Shown piece by piece: positions 12,201-24,200 of a stretch of 64,000 bases of DNA. Source of the stretch: Oxyruncus cristatus. Taxonomy: Eukaryota; Chordata; Aves; Passeriformes; Cotingidae. The stretch covers positions 630,712-694,711 of the forward strand of contig VXAY01002816.1 of the NCBI GenBank assembly GCA_013399855.1. Reading direction: 5' to 3'. The notes below the pieces were generated by a model. That model was not told the DNA's origin and did not search any database. It saw nothing but the letters and a program-made list of their open reading frames with translations. Position numbers and translations under genes: made by a program. Each line of letters begins with the position of its first letter. The first letter of the stretch is position 1.

Positions 12201-15200
12201 TGAAAGGGCTATCCAGCCCTGGCACAGGCTGCCTGGGTCAGTGGTGGAACCACCATCCCTGGAAGTGTTCAAAAAAAACCGTGTGGATGTGGCACTTGAG
12301 AACACGGTTCTGTGGTGAACGTGGTGGTGCTGGGTTGACCCTTGGACTTGGTGATCTTAGAGGTCTTTTCCAGCCTTAATGATTCTGTGATTGTGTCTCT
12401 TTTTGGGTTTGTTTTTTGAATCGTTATAAGGTAACCATTCGGAGGGGAGTAGAATAATGGTGACTGTGTACATGCTTTGATGGAAAGCCTTCCCTCATCC
12501 CCTGGCTGACAGAGGAGCCACCTTCTCCCCTGCTGCTGTAGGGGACTGGTTGATGATACAGATCCACAAGTTTTGTAGCAAGACAAGTAACTATGAAAAC
12601 AATCCTTTACTTTTTCTACCTCTGTGCCATACTCAGAATGATCCTTTCAACTAAGCATTTCAAAGAATATTTGTACGTCATTAAAAAATGATGGAAAGAC
12701 AAGGTGGATGAGTAGGAAGGTGACTTGTTTTTTTTTTTACAGGTCCAAGAAATTGCCAAGCAAAACGTGGCTCATACGTTTTCCATAACAGGAAAAAAGA
12801 GATCACTGGAACTACAAGCCAGGTATAGTTCATTCTTGTTCAGTCTTTGGACTTTTGTGAATATATATGGAGAACTTCGTGATCTAGGGGCTGTGCAAGT
12901 GTGACAAAGCTTTAAACCAGGAGGGGAGCAGCAGAGATGGTAACTTAGATATGCAAGAGAATGTTGGTCCTAAGCCAAAGTGTGTTACAGTGCTGTGTTG
13001 ATTGCCTCTGTTGAACGCTTACAGTGTTTATAGTAGTGCTTGTAAGTTCCACTGTGTCAGTAATTAAAATATTTTTGACATTTTCTAATGACTACAGTCA
13101 ATAATTTTTCATAATGTTTATAAAACAGTGGATAGCAAAGCTAAAATCTTGATGAATATAGAGCTGTGAATTGAATTTACTGAAAATTTCGGAAGTAGAA
13201 TGAGAATGTTTCCTCTGTTTTTCTTTTGTTTTAACAGGACAGAAGAGGAGAAGAGGGAATGGATTCAGGTTAGTACAAAACACTAATGATAAGGGGAGGC
13301 AATCACCGTGCAGGCAGCATTTAAAATTCTCTTTCTGGGGTTCTGGATGAATGTGGCTTTTCAAGGAAGCTGGGTGGGCCAGTGTGGTGGAGCTGCTTCT
13401 GGAGAGATGTGGAGCCCAGTCAGGGTCCAGTGTCTGGGGGCTCCAAATGGGCTCCCCTTTCCTGCAGTCGTCAAGCTCAGTCAGAGAGGAGACTGAGGCA
13501 TCAGACCTTGTATGTTCTTGCAGTTTGACCTTTTTTGATGGCAGATCTAGTTTTTAACCTAAACAGTACTGAGTTAACACCACCACTCAAGGTTTTTAAG
13601 TTTCCCCTTTATTTATACAAGTCTAAGGTTTTTCATCAAATTATAATCCTACCCATCTTCCTATGAAAGTATTTGTGGCTTTTTTGTGATGCTTCTCATC
13701 TTTGCTGGAATTTTTGTCTCAGGTCATTCGAGCCACAATTGAAAAGCACAAACAGAACAGTGAGACGTTCAGAGCTTTCAACAGCTCTTTCTCACAAGAG
13801 GAGGAGCATCTTCCTGATTCCTCAGTAAGTACCAGTGCTTCATTCTCCTTCTCATTGCCAGAGCAGTTTTACTAACAGTTAAAACCTACACAGCTACAGC
13901 TACTCAGCCCCGCAGGTATGGAATAAATTACACAGGGCAATCCGGTGCCAGGGAGCCATCAATCATGTTCTCCTGGCTGGTGGCTCATTTAGCAGAACAG
14001 GTGTAATTCCTCAGTCTTCATTGCTTTCCCCCATCTCCTCATTTGGGATTATTTCTTTGTTGTTATTTTATTGGTATTTCAAATATTTTAAAGAGTTAAA
14101 ATTGATGCATTTTAAAAGGATCTTAAAATTCTTTCTTACAGATAATAAATAGATTTCAGAAAAAATACTCTTCAACTAAATATGCCAGATAGTCTTGAAA
14201 GTTGATTCTGTTTGTCTACAGCCATAATGTATCACTCTGTGCTGTGTTTGCTAGGAGTTTTGTTTTGGAAGTATTCACACAAGGACAATTGCAGTATCTC
14301 TCCACTCGACTAGAAGATGATGGTGCTAACCTTAGCCACAGACATTTGCTACAAGCTCAAGAGGAGAGGGCCTGGGAGAGCAAAATAATTAGGGATTTCA
14401 TGCAGTGCTGCCTGGAACTTGATGATTTCAGACGTGGTAGATCTTGGAGCAGAGGAAGAGAAGGTCCATCTGCAGAGATTGAACTTCAGGAGCTTTTTAT
14501 CTTCCCCCTCCCGTGCCCTCCTAAACTGTCCTTTTTTTTTGTTTGTTTTAGTACCTAACCATTTTTGACATCTCTCCTTTCCCAGGACTGATTCCAGGAC
14601 TCAATAATCTGGACTTTTATCTGACTGATTTCCCAGGAGCCTCAGGAGAGATGTTGGATATGCCTTTTCATCCCAGCATTATCTGACTAACAGTGGAGGT
14701 CTTCCCCAATCTCCACAGGGTCTAGAATCCCATTGCTGATAGCAGCCAGCAGTGAGCCATTTTCAGAATCTGGCGTGGCTTACTGCTCCAGAACTATTCA
14801 TCAGCTAAAAATACGCAGAAAAAAAATAGAAAATAATCAGTTCTTGCCTGTCCTTTTCAGTTAATTCATGGCTGCCTTCAGAGCCAGGATGCTCTGATGG
14901 AAAAAAATCTTTTGCTAATAAGCAAACTAATAAACACCCTTTTTTGTGTAATTAAGACACAGCATCTGTTCAGCTTCATAATTATTATCTTGCTTTGTAA
15001 ATTCCGTTTGATTTTGCTTCTGTGGTCATGGTGTAGCCACAGGTTTGTGCTCTGCTCTTCACAGAGGTCAAGCAGAGCAGGAGTCTGGTTTACCCCTGGG
15101 TATGATATTAATGCAGTCTGCACCATTAATTTCCTTAATGCCAGAATGCCAACCTGCATTTTTAGGAGATTAGCTTCCCTAGATAATCAGCTTTGAAAAC

Positions 15201-18200
15201 TGATGTCACGGCTAAATATGGCAGTAATTGCTGTCAGTTACAAGGAGCTGAAGGTGTTTCTGTAAGGAAAACGGGACAAATACTGAGAGCATTCTTAGCT
15301 GTGGGACACTGTGGTAGGCAGCATCCACCATGCATATCTCATCATCTGTGGAATATTGGGCAGCTACTTTAGAGGGAAAAAACGACTATAATCTTCTTTT
15401 TTTGCTCTCATGAGTCAAGAAATAGATGTGCGCTCATGGATTCCAGGCTGGATCTGTAACAGCTACTAGAAATTGGCCTCTGGTTCTAATAAGCTTGTGG
15501 AAAAAGAGTCAAATTGCTTTTCTTCCATCCTTGGCCATACATTTACTGTGTTACAGTGCTTAGGACTGGTTGCAGCTCACGATCAGTGCATACCTTTGCC
15601 TGCAACTCTGACCGTGCTTCTGTGTCCCTGCTGACTTACATAAGCTCATACCAGCATTATGGATCGACTTCAGCCTGAAATCTGCCTACAGAAGACTTGT
15701 GGGTTTGGGGAGGTGCAGAGATCTGAAATTTGACCTGACTCTTCAAATTATGCCTGTGCAATGACCTTCAGCAATTAATGAACTTTCAGGAGGGGAGTTT
15801 TCAGGGTCGGGTCCAGTCAATCCCGGGCAGGATAAGGGTAGCAGCAGTCTGTTGAAGGAAAGTCTTTTGAGAAAGACTTTGTGGTTCCTTTGTGGCTTAG
15901 TTCTCCATTTTCACCTGCAGCATTTCCAGGCTATGTGAAGGGTGTTCTTAAAGCCATCTAAAAATGTTCCCAAGAAGAAGGGCCTCTTCCACCACTGCTT
16001 GGTCTCAGAAGAGTTAGAGGCTCATGGCGTGGGGAAAGAGCCAGTTTGTGCAGTACTAGAGGCTGACAAGGAAAAGTGCTGCAGAGAGCTGAGCTCTGTG
16101 GAAGTGGCATCTCAGAGATTTGAGACTGAGAATGCTTCTCTTAGTTAAACCATGATTTTTAGATGCCGAGCCATCATTACTTCCCTTCGTAGTTTCTGTC
16201 TCTCCCCATAGTTCTGGGTAGTTCTGACAAACATCCCAATAACTGTGTTCATACCAGATCTTACACACTGTGAGTGACAATGGTAGCATAACAGGGAGAA
16301 GCCCTTTTGAAATATTTTCCAGGTAAGAGTAGAGGGTATTTGATTTTTAGCCCATTATTCCAAATAAACATTAAATGGACATGGGGATCTGAACAGGCAA
16401 ACTCGCTGGGGTTTTTTTCAATCTCTTTTTCAGATCCCTTTTAATCCACGTTTTCCCTTTCCCAAGTCCTCTGTCACAGCACAAAGATGGCCTTTTACTA
16501 GGCAGAATAAATCCCTGAATTAGGATCCCAGTGAAAAGAACCCCATTTCCACAGGACTGAGGAACAGGTGACGTGAAGACCTTAGGGGTTAGTGGGTTTT
16601 GTGGAGGCAGAAATAGCTGGCTGGAGCTGAGGAGTGATGCTTCCCGTTAATGCAGTCTCATTCCCTGAGGAAGTGCTCTGGGATGGCACAGCCCTGGCCC
16701 CAGGGGATGCATTTGCTCCTTTGTTCTAAAGAGTCGATTGATTGTATTAGAATAGAAATACATGCAATGAGGTATCAGGATTAATAGCTCTTCAGTTTGT
16801 CTGCTTACTCACAGTACAGGTCAGGTTGTTTCTAATAACAGAGATTAAACCTTTTTTGCTTTTGAATGGAATGAAGCAAGAGTGCCAGAATACACTGGCC
16901 TTTTGGATAACCTTGAAATAAGAGGTGTTGTCTGACTGGCAAAGGAAGAATGATCTGTGGGAGTAACAGGAGAATTTATCATAGAGAGTCTCATAGTTTG
17001 AGAGCCCCCTGTAAACTAGCAGACTCGCTATAAATTAACGGCAGAGAAGACGGGTTTCCTTTCTTTTGAGGATGTAGCCTGTGATTTTGGTACTAAATGT
17101 ACACGTGCTTGTTATTTGCCATCTGTAGCCATCGAATACATATAGATATATAAATATTACTCTGAATTCTATATGAACACATACGTAGAGGTGCCATTTT
17201 GCACCTATTAAGAGATTGAGATGTATTGCAGTGAAGAAAAAGTGAACTGAGTAGTGTTTGAATGGAGTACATTTCGTTCCTGTCAGAGTCCAGTGCGGGT
17301 GCAGAGCCCTTGCTGGTTTGGCTGGGGGGCTCTGGTGGTGTCCTTCAGACCGTGGCACTGCCTTTCTGCAGCACGTGGGGGGCAGGCAAAGGTTGTGCTC
17401 GAAGGCAGGTGGCAGGTGGGTGCCATCTGTAAAGTCATCCACGTCAGAGCCAGCCCCGTGTTTGCGGGTGGCTGAGTGTGTGTGCAACATGTGCACCCAG
17501 TCTAGTGGAAGGTGTCCCTGCCTGAGGTAGGGGGTTGGAACAAGATGGTCTTTAAGGTCCCTTCCAACCCGAACCATCCCGTGTTTCTGCGGTGTGATTC
17601 TGTGAATGAAAGTGTATTCACGAGAGAAGAGATGAGGGGCTGAAAACAAACTTTTGGGTTTGTTTTCTTTTTTTTTTTTTCCCTAAATTCTTCTACCCGT
17701 TTTCCTTTGTTTTCTTTTCTTTTCGACGTTTAATATATTTTAGGAAGAACGTCCGCATTGAAACTGTTCTGTGTCATTCTGTTTCCCTCAGATAGCCAGC
17801 ACCAGCTCGGTGGAATCAATGCCAGGAGCAGATGGTGGTGGTGCATTTGGAGGGGTGAGTAATTTGAAGCTAATACTCAAGGCAGAGCAGGGGTGGGGAG
17901 GTGGATTATGTTTCTTTTGTAGCAGGGGGATAAAAAAAAAATCATAACTTCAGTGTATGAGTTTATATCCTGCTGTCTCTGGCTGCAGCTGTGTTGCCCT
18001 TAACTTCTTGGCTAAGTCACACAGCCACTTTTGCAGCACCAGGGAATTTGAATCCTGCTCAGATTCTTGCTGCAGGTGTGTCTGAGCCTGGTTCAGAGAG
18101 ACGTGGGTTCTTGTAATTTGTAGCACTGGCTTTTGGGGAGGCGTGGTCGTGTTTGGTTTCGTGTGTGTGTGTGTTCAAACTGTGATAGGGAGCTACACTG

Positions 18201-21200
18201 AATGCTTGGAGGGAGGAGGGCAAAAAGAGACCAGGAAACCTGTCTGGTTAGGACTGTGGCATTGTGTGACTCGGGATTTCCTCTCCAGGACCGAATTTGG
18301 ATTAACAGTTCTTCCATAGTGTGCTTTTCGTGTTTCTGTTAGCTCAGAGGAGGAGGTGATGGTACCTGCATATATATCTCTACCCTGTAAAGCTATTGGC
18401 TGCCACAAAAGCAAAAACAGATTTTCAAAGGTATTATTTTGTTTTGCTCAGTACAGTCTGGGACTGCTGCTGAGTCAAACCCAAGGTTTGAGTTCTTAAT
18501 AAGGTCTATTTTTTAGCACTCTTACCTCTGCCTTCTAGAATAAAAGATTTTTGGGAAATGCCTCAAAGTCACCTGAGTTTACTGATAAAGCCTCAAGAAG
18601 AACAAACAACAACAACCAAAAAAACTCTTATCTGCTGAGACGGGCTGCAGGGTGTTGGGTATTTAGCATGACCTTTTTAATAATAAAGAAGCCACTCAGC
18701 AGCTACTCCAGACTTCTGGCCAAGCTTGGAAGCTTCTGGTAGAGTATACAGAGTGTCAGTGCAAAGCTGTTAAACAAGCCAGCAACTTGACCTATATAAA
18801 AACCACGTTATTAAACATAAGTGTTTGTGATCAGTGTGCTCCTTGCTGGTTGTTTTTTGTTCACAGTTTATATTTTCCCTGAGCAATTTTTTCTTTATTG
18901 GTAGTAATTTTGCAATTAGTGCCCCTGTGCTTTGAGTTGCAGACGCTGTGGTGAGCAAGCAACTTAATAAAAACGATGTTTGGAAGTATTAAAAACAAAA
19001 CAGCCACATGAAAATTTCTGGTGGTCTTAAGTTTCTTCAGGAAATGTAAATTTTATCTGTCATTAAATTAAAAAATTATATCTTTTTACTTGATTATGAA
19101 CAGTTGTATCAGTGGTTTGCCTAGGATATCTTGACACATTAAGTAATTTACTTTAGGTCATGTATTTAAAGAAAAAATTAATTCCTGAGATAGAAATAAA
19201 AATGGAGCTGGTAAAAAAGACAAAGGTAAAACCACCAAAATTGCCTGGTATTGATTCTGGGCTCTCTGATTGTGCTGCAAATCGATAATATCAGCGTGAG
19301 CAATGAATGAAGACGTTAGTTGCAGCTTCGGAAAATCAGGGATTTTTAATGCCGACAGCCGTCTGTGCTCAGTGAGAGCACGGGCGAGTCCACCGGCGTG
19401 CCCGGCAGCTTCGCACACGAACCACTTGGTGGTAGTGGTGGCCGGGAAAACTGGGAGCTCCTTCCCGTGCTTCCCGGAGTCTGCTGAAGAGGCTGCTGGC
19501 ATTTCCTTCAGTGTTCGCGTTTGCATAACTAGGCAGTGAACTCCCACTGCGGGAAGGATGATCTGCCCGTGTAGAGCATCGTGGTACCTCTTTGCTGAGT
19601 TACTTTGCTGCTCTGCACCGCTGGCACAGTTTAAGCTCAGCCTTCTGTGTGCAGGAGGAGAGTGTGAGCCTGTGGCAAACTGTCTTGCACTTAACCTTGC
19701 ATGAATGACGTTGGCACGCAGAGAAACACACTGAAAAAATTGCCAAGTACAAAACATACCATATAATTTGAAATAATTTCTTTATTCAGCATTTCCGGAG
19801 CCACCTGCTGATGTTCTGCTCCGTTGTGGGTGGCCCTAAATATGTAACTTGTAAATGGAAAACACGGCTGTGAGAGCATAATGAGAAAGAAATTCAGCCT
19901 CAATGCTATACTTGCAACATTAAGCACAGTCTGATGAGACTCTTACATGGGCAGATACATGAGCAACGAAGGGGTTTCAGTCGATCTCTATCTGCTGGCC
20001 CAGTCAGAATGAAATACCTGGCATGGCTTGCCCAGAGAAGCTGTGGCTGCCCCAGCCCTGGAAGTGTCCAAGGCCAGGTTGGACAAGGCTTGGAGCAAAC
20101 TGGGCTAGTGGAAGGTGTCCCTGCCCATGGCAGGGGTGGAATGAGATGAGCTTTTAGAAACCCAAACCATTCTGGGATTGCCTGATTCCGTGACTGTATA
20201 GCAACTAAGAAATAATGGAACAGCAGCCTCCCAGGTGCACTGGTTTTCTTGCTGTTCCTGCCAGCTTTTTGGTGATTCTTCCCTGCTTTTCAGAAGCAAA
20301 TGGAGGCTCCTGTGGTTCACTAATGAAAAGATGTCTGCTTTCACCTTGTAGTCCCATGAGCTGTACCTGTTGCTGGGATATATACTATTTTTCCATGAAA
20401 ATTGTAAAGTTGGAGGAAACTGTCAAGATTTAGAGAGTTGTGCAGCTATACAGTAAAAGCAAAGTGGTCAAAAGAGCCTGGCTCTAAACAGATTTTATGT
20501 GAGTTTTTTTTCCTGTCAGACTCGTCAGCCTCAAAACAGAGCTGGGTATACTGTGAAAGATGAGAAATTGGACAATTATTTAGGTGCATTAGTATCAAGA
20601 TACTTCAGCTGCAGCTTGGGCAGCTCTGTCTCAGCGTCCCTTTTTAACAAGCATCAGCAGTACATAAAGTAGCTTGTGTAATAAAGGACACAGTTGCAGA
20701 GTGACTGTTAAATTTATCTGTGATGAACAATGTGAATTATGATGCAGGTCCTTGTTTGCTACAACAACCTCTCTGTTCAGACGATGTGTTAAGAGTGTGT
20801 GGTCAGGTCAGCTGAGCCATCGCTGGGTGGGATGAGGGCAGTGCCTGTGCAGCAAGGCAAGGGAAGCAAAGTGCTTTTTAATTCTTTCTCGCTGTCAGCA
20901 GTTAAATATCGTATCATTGAAAAAGTCTTTCTTCTGTATTTGCTCACTGGAGCTTGCCAAGTCAGAAAGACTTTTTCATTTTTATTATCTTTTCTGCAGC
21001 TGCAATAGCAATGTTTCAAACTCTTGTGTTCTCACTGTATTCTCACAATGTTGAGAAATGTTATGAAATATTGCTGCCATTCATCAAACACTTAAAGACC
21101 TCTTTATACAGGGCCTTTTTGGATTAGTGAAATATTAAGTGTTTGTTGTATGCTGCAGTGCAAGTTAAAATCTAATGGTGTAAAATAGAAGCTCATGCAG

Positions 21201-24200
21201 AATTGTCCTAACAAATCTTGCCCAGAATAATACATTTTCTGCTTTCTTTCTTTCTTTCTTTGTCAAATATATGGGTTAGGTATTTCTGAGAGTGAACACT
21301 GTCCAGACTGTTCCACACTGAGGAGGATGTCAAATAGAAGATCCATTAGAGGAAATATTCAGCTTGAGTCTTCTCTGTGTAATAGAGCATGCATGTGGGA
21401 GATGATGGATATTCGTGTAGAAGTACAAGCCAAATTAACCAGTTTCCACATGAAGCAGCCCATTCAATTCGTGGCAGAGCAACTCCAGCATTTTTCTTAC
21501 GTAGGCACGTGTAGGCATGAACTGAAAGCCAAAAACTGGTTTTGTTTAGCATTTGTCGCGATTATCTTCCGGTCAGAGCTCACAGGGCTAAGTGATGCCC
21601 TCATTTATGCTCTTGCCACCAGTGGAATTGTGGTTAATAGAAGAATCAAAAGTCTTGCTATGCGGCGTGCAAATTTGAACTATTAAGACAATAAAAAAAC
21701 AAGGCTGACCCGCAAGAAAATGCTCTGATCTGACAATTTAAGGACAATCCCTCCCTCCCTAGTGGAAGAATAATCAGGTTTCTAAAACATTAAATAGCGT
21801 TAACATCAAAATCAGAGTGAGAAATGGCTGACTTTGGTCAATTGCTGGGATACAAACAAAAAAGTGACTCTGGAAAGCGTTTGGAATCGTCCTAATTATC
21901 TGCCTTTCTCAGAGGGGTTTGACAGAGCCTGAAAGGAAAGGCTTGCTAATGTCTCATCCTAGGCATTGTTCCGTTGTGGGATTCGGTGTCCTGCTGGTTG
22001 TAGCCGGTTCTTTACAAGGAAAGTGAAATACTGCTCTCTGCTCCAAGTGTGGGAGCGTTTGGACTTGCGGGCGTCCTGTTTTGCTGAGCAATTAATGCGT
22101 GTTTATGGGGTTGTAGGGATTTTCCCGAGTGAACCCTTCTGTGACTGCGCTTCACCAAGCTGAATTGCCACACATCCTATGTGCTTGTACACAAGTTTGA
22201 AACATTGCTATTGCAGCCATAGAAAAGATGATAAGAATGAAAAAGATCCAATCCAATTAGAGGTAATTAGTTGTGGTTTTGTTGTGTAATGGCATTATAA
22301 GGCAGGGTAGTTCCAGTGGCTCTGCTGAAATACAACATGCTTTCCTCTGTAAGCAGGGAATTCAGGGCAGACTTGAGGAGGCTGACAGCACTGGGAGAGT
22401 GGTGACAGCTTAAAAAAATCGATTTTTTTTTTTTTTTCCGTTTTCTTGGCCTGAAAATCTCTATTAGTGACTTCTCTAGGGGAGCACTAAGGACTGAGGT
22501 GAGACCTTAGGGTGAATGGCAGGATTTTCCTGACATTGGTGACACCTGCCTGGTGATCCCTGGGCAACCGCTGCTAATTGAGATGCATTTGCTGCTGTCT
22601 TGCTGCTAATTGAGATGCTGTTGTCTTTACTCCCACCCCCACGGGCCACATCTTTGTGCTAAAGAAAAGCATTGAAGAAGGGGAAGTTTGTTGAGCCAAC
22701 TGTTCCCTCTCAAGTGGACCCGAGTCGAGTCGTGACTTATTGCGCACGGCTTAAAGGGAAGGAGAATTGTCAAGGAGCCCAGAATCTGTCTGTCCTACAA
22801 CAAACCTGATCTTCACCTGGTTCGTTTTCAGAAAACGTGTAAAATACCTCTACCCTTTTGCTTTAGAGGAAACGTTTCTTCTCCCGGTAGTTTGTTGAAT
22901 GATTGTGTCAAGCAAGCGAAGATGAAGAGAGTTCTCAAACCTCCCTCATGAAAGAGCTGTGCCGGAGGAATGTGGGGCAGCCAATCCTTTGGGTCCCTGT
23001 GTGGATGCTGCCTGGCTGAGGGTGCCCCAGCCTTGCCCACAGGGAATGCTACTGCTTGCACATAGCCAGCTTGACTGGGGAGGATAAGTATATTTATTTT
23101 TGAAAAGAAAACAAAACAGGGGGTCCACTCGAAGCTCTGTGTGAAGTTGTATTTTTGTGATCTGCACGTTGGCATGGTAATCACAGAATCATGGAATAGT
23201 TTGGCCTGGAAGTGACCCTAAGTATCGTCTTCTTCCAACCTCCTGCCGTGAGCAGGGACACCTTCCACCAAGTTGCTCGGAGCCCTGTCCAGCCTGGCCT
23301 TGGAGAAACACCTCCAGGCATGGGAAGTCCAGTCTCTGCTTGATCCAGTAGTGCTCTTCAGTTTATCAGAAAATTGTGCAATTGAGTTTAATTATACCCA
23401 GTGACTTTAGGTACCAGTTTAGATGCTCAGATTTAGAGGCTTAACTCGCCTGGCCACCTAGACAGCAGATAGTGCCTGTCATGTGCTGAGAGGGGTTGAT
23501 AGCAGGTCCCTGGTGTGGGTGTCCCTGCCTGCCTGAGGAGCTTTATGCTTTGCTGTGGGCTGAGAGGGAGCCTAAGGAAACTCCTAAATTAAGCATTTGG
23601 AGTTTGGGTGGTGCAAAATCCACTGCCCACACCACTCACTTCTTCACTCAAGCCATTTTTCCCCAAACCTTCACATCTGCTCCCCACCAAGGGAGGGGAC
23701 TTTACAACTCACTCATGAAGTCGACATGTGCCTTAACCAAGGAAGAGGTGAGCACTGGAAAGGAAGCTCTTCTTGAGATGCCCACCTTGGCCATTCCTCT
23801 TCCTCACTGACAGACAGGGAGAGGAGGTCTCTGTGGCTGAGACCCCCCAGGGCTGAACCAGCCATCCAGTTGAGACAAGCAGCAGAACTGTGCAAATTCT
23901 TTCCTAAAACGGTGTGACTCCCAAAGAGGACCTCTGTCGGTAAGAACTCTGCGAATGCTTTTGCAGATTTTTTTTTATTACTGTTTTTCGAATCACGTAC
24001 TTGTACCTTTAATTTCAGAGTGATTCCTGTAGAAAATCTTCCAAATCCAAGCGGGAGAAGGAGAAACAGGCTTGCAAGAGCTGCAGTGAGAGCTTCAACT
24101 CCATCACAAAGAGGCGGCACCACTGTAAGCAGTGTGGGGCAGTAAGTATCCCAGTGAGCTCAGCTCCTGAGTTTCTTCTGCAGAAATCGTTGCAGACATT

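Larger units (their letters stand above)
13825..17791 (+). other. FGD3: FGD3 intron
   Basis: A 3,967-bp intron between PH1 and the linker exon. It includes an unassigned open frame (14202-14558), a CR1 end (17500-17606) and a T tract near 17670-17680 close to the 3' end. Confidence 0.85.
17855..24018 (+). other. FGD3: FGD3 intron, longest in the window
   Basis: A 6,164-bp intron before the FYVE exons. It holds CR1 copies at 20018-20195 (sense) and 23179-23330 (antisense), a (CTTT)n run at 21242, a T tract at about 22425-22438 and a 32/26-bp tandem duplication at 22570. The 19,300-19,540 region is locally CpG-richer. No supported exon. Confidence 0.85.

Noticed and set aside
19300..19540. Locally CpG-richer stretch as a possible internal FGD3 promoter
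   Set aside because: The CpG excess is modest and there is no downstream first exon that would open in frame. It is not enough to call a promoter.
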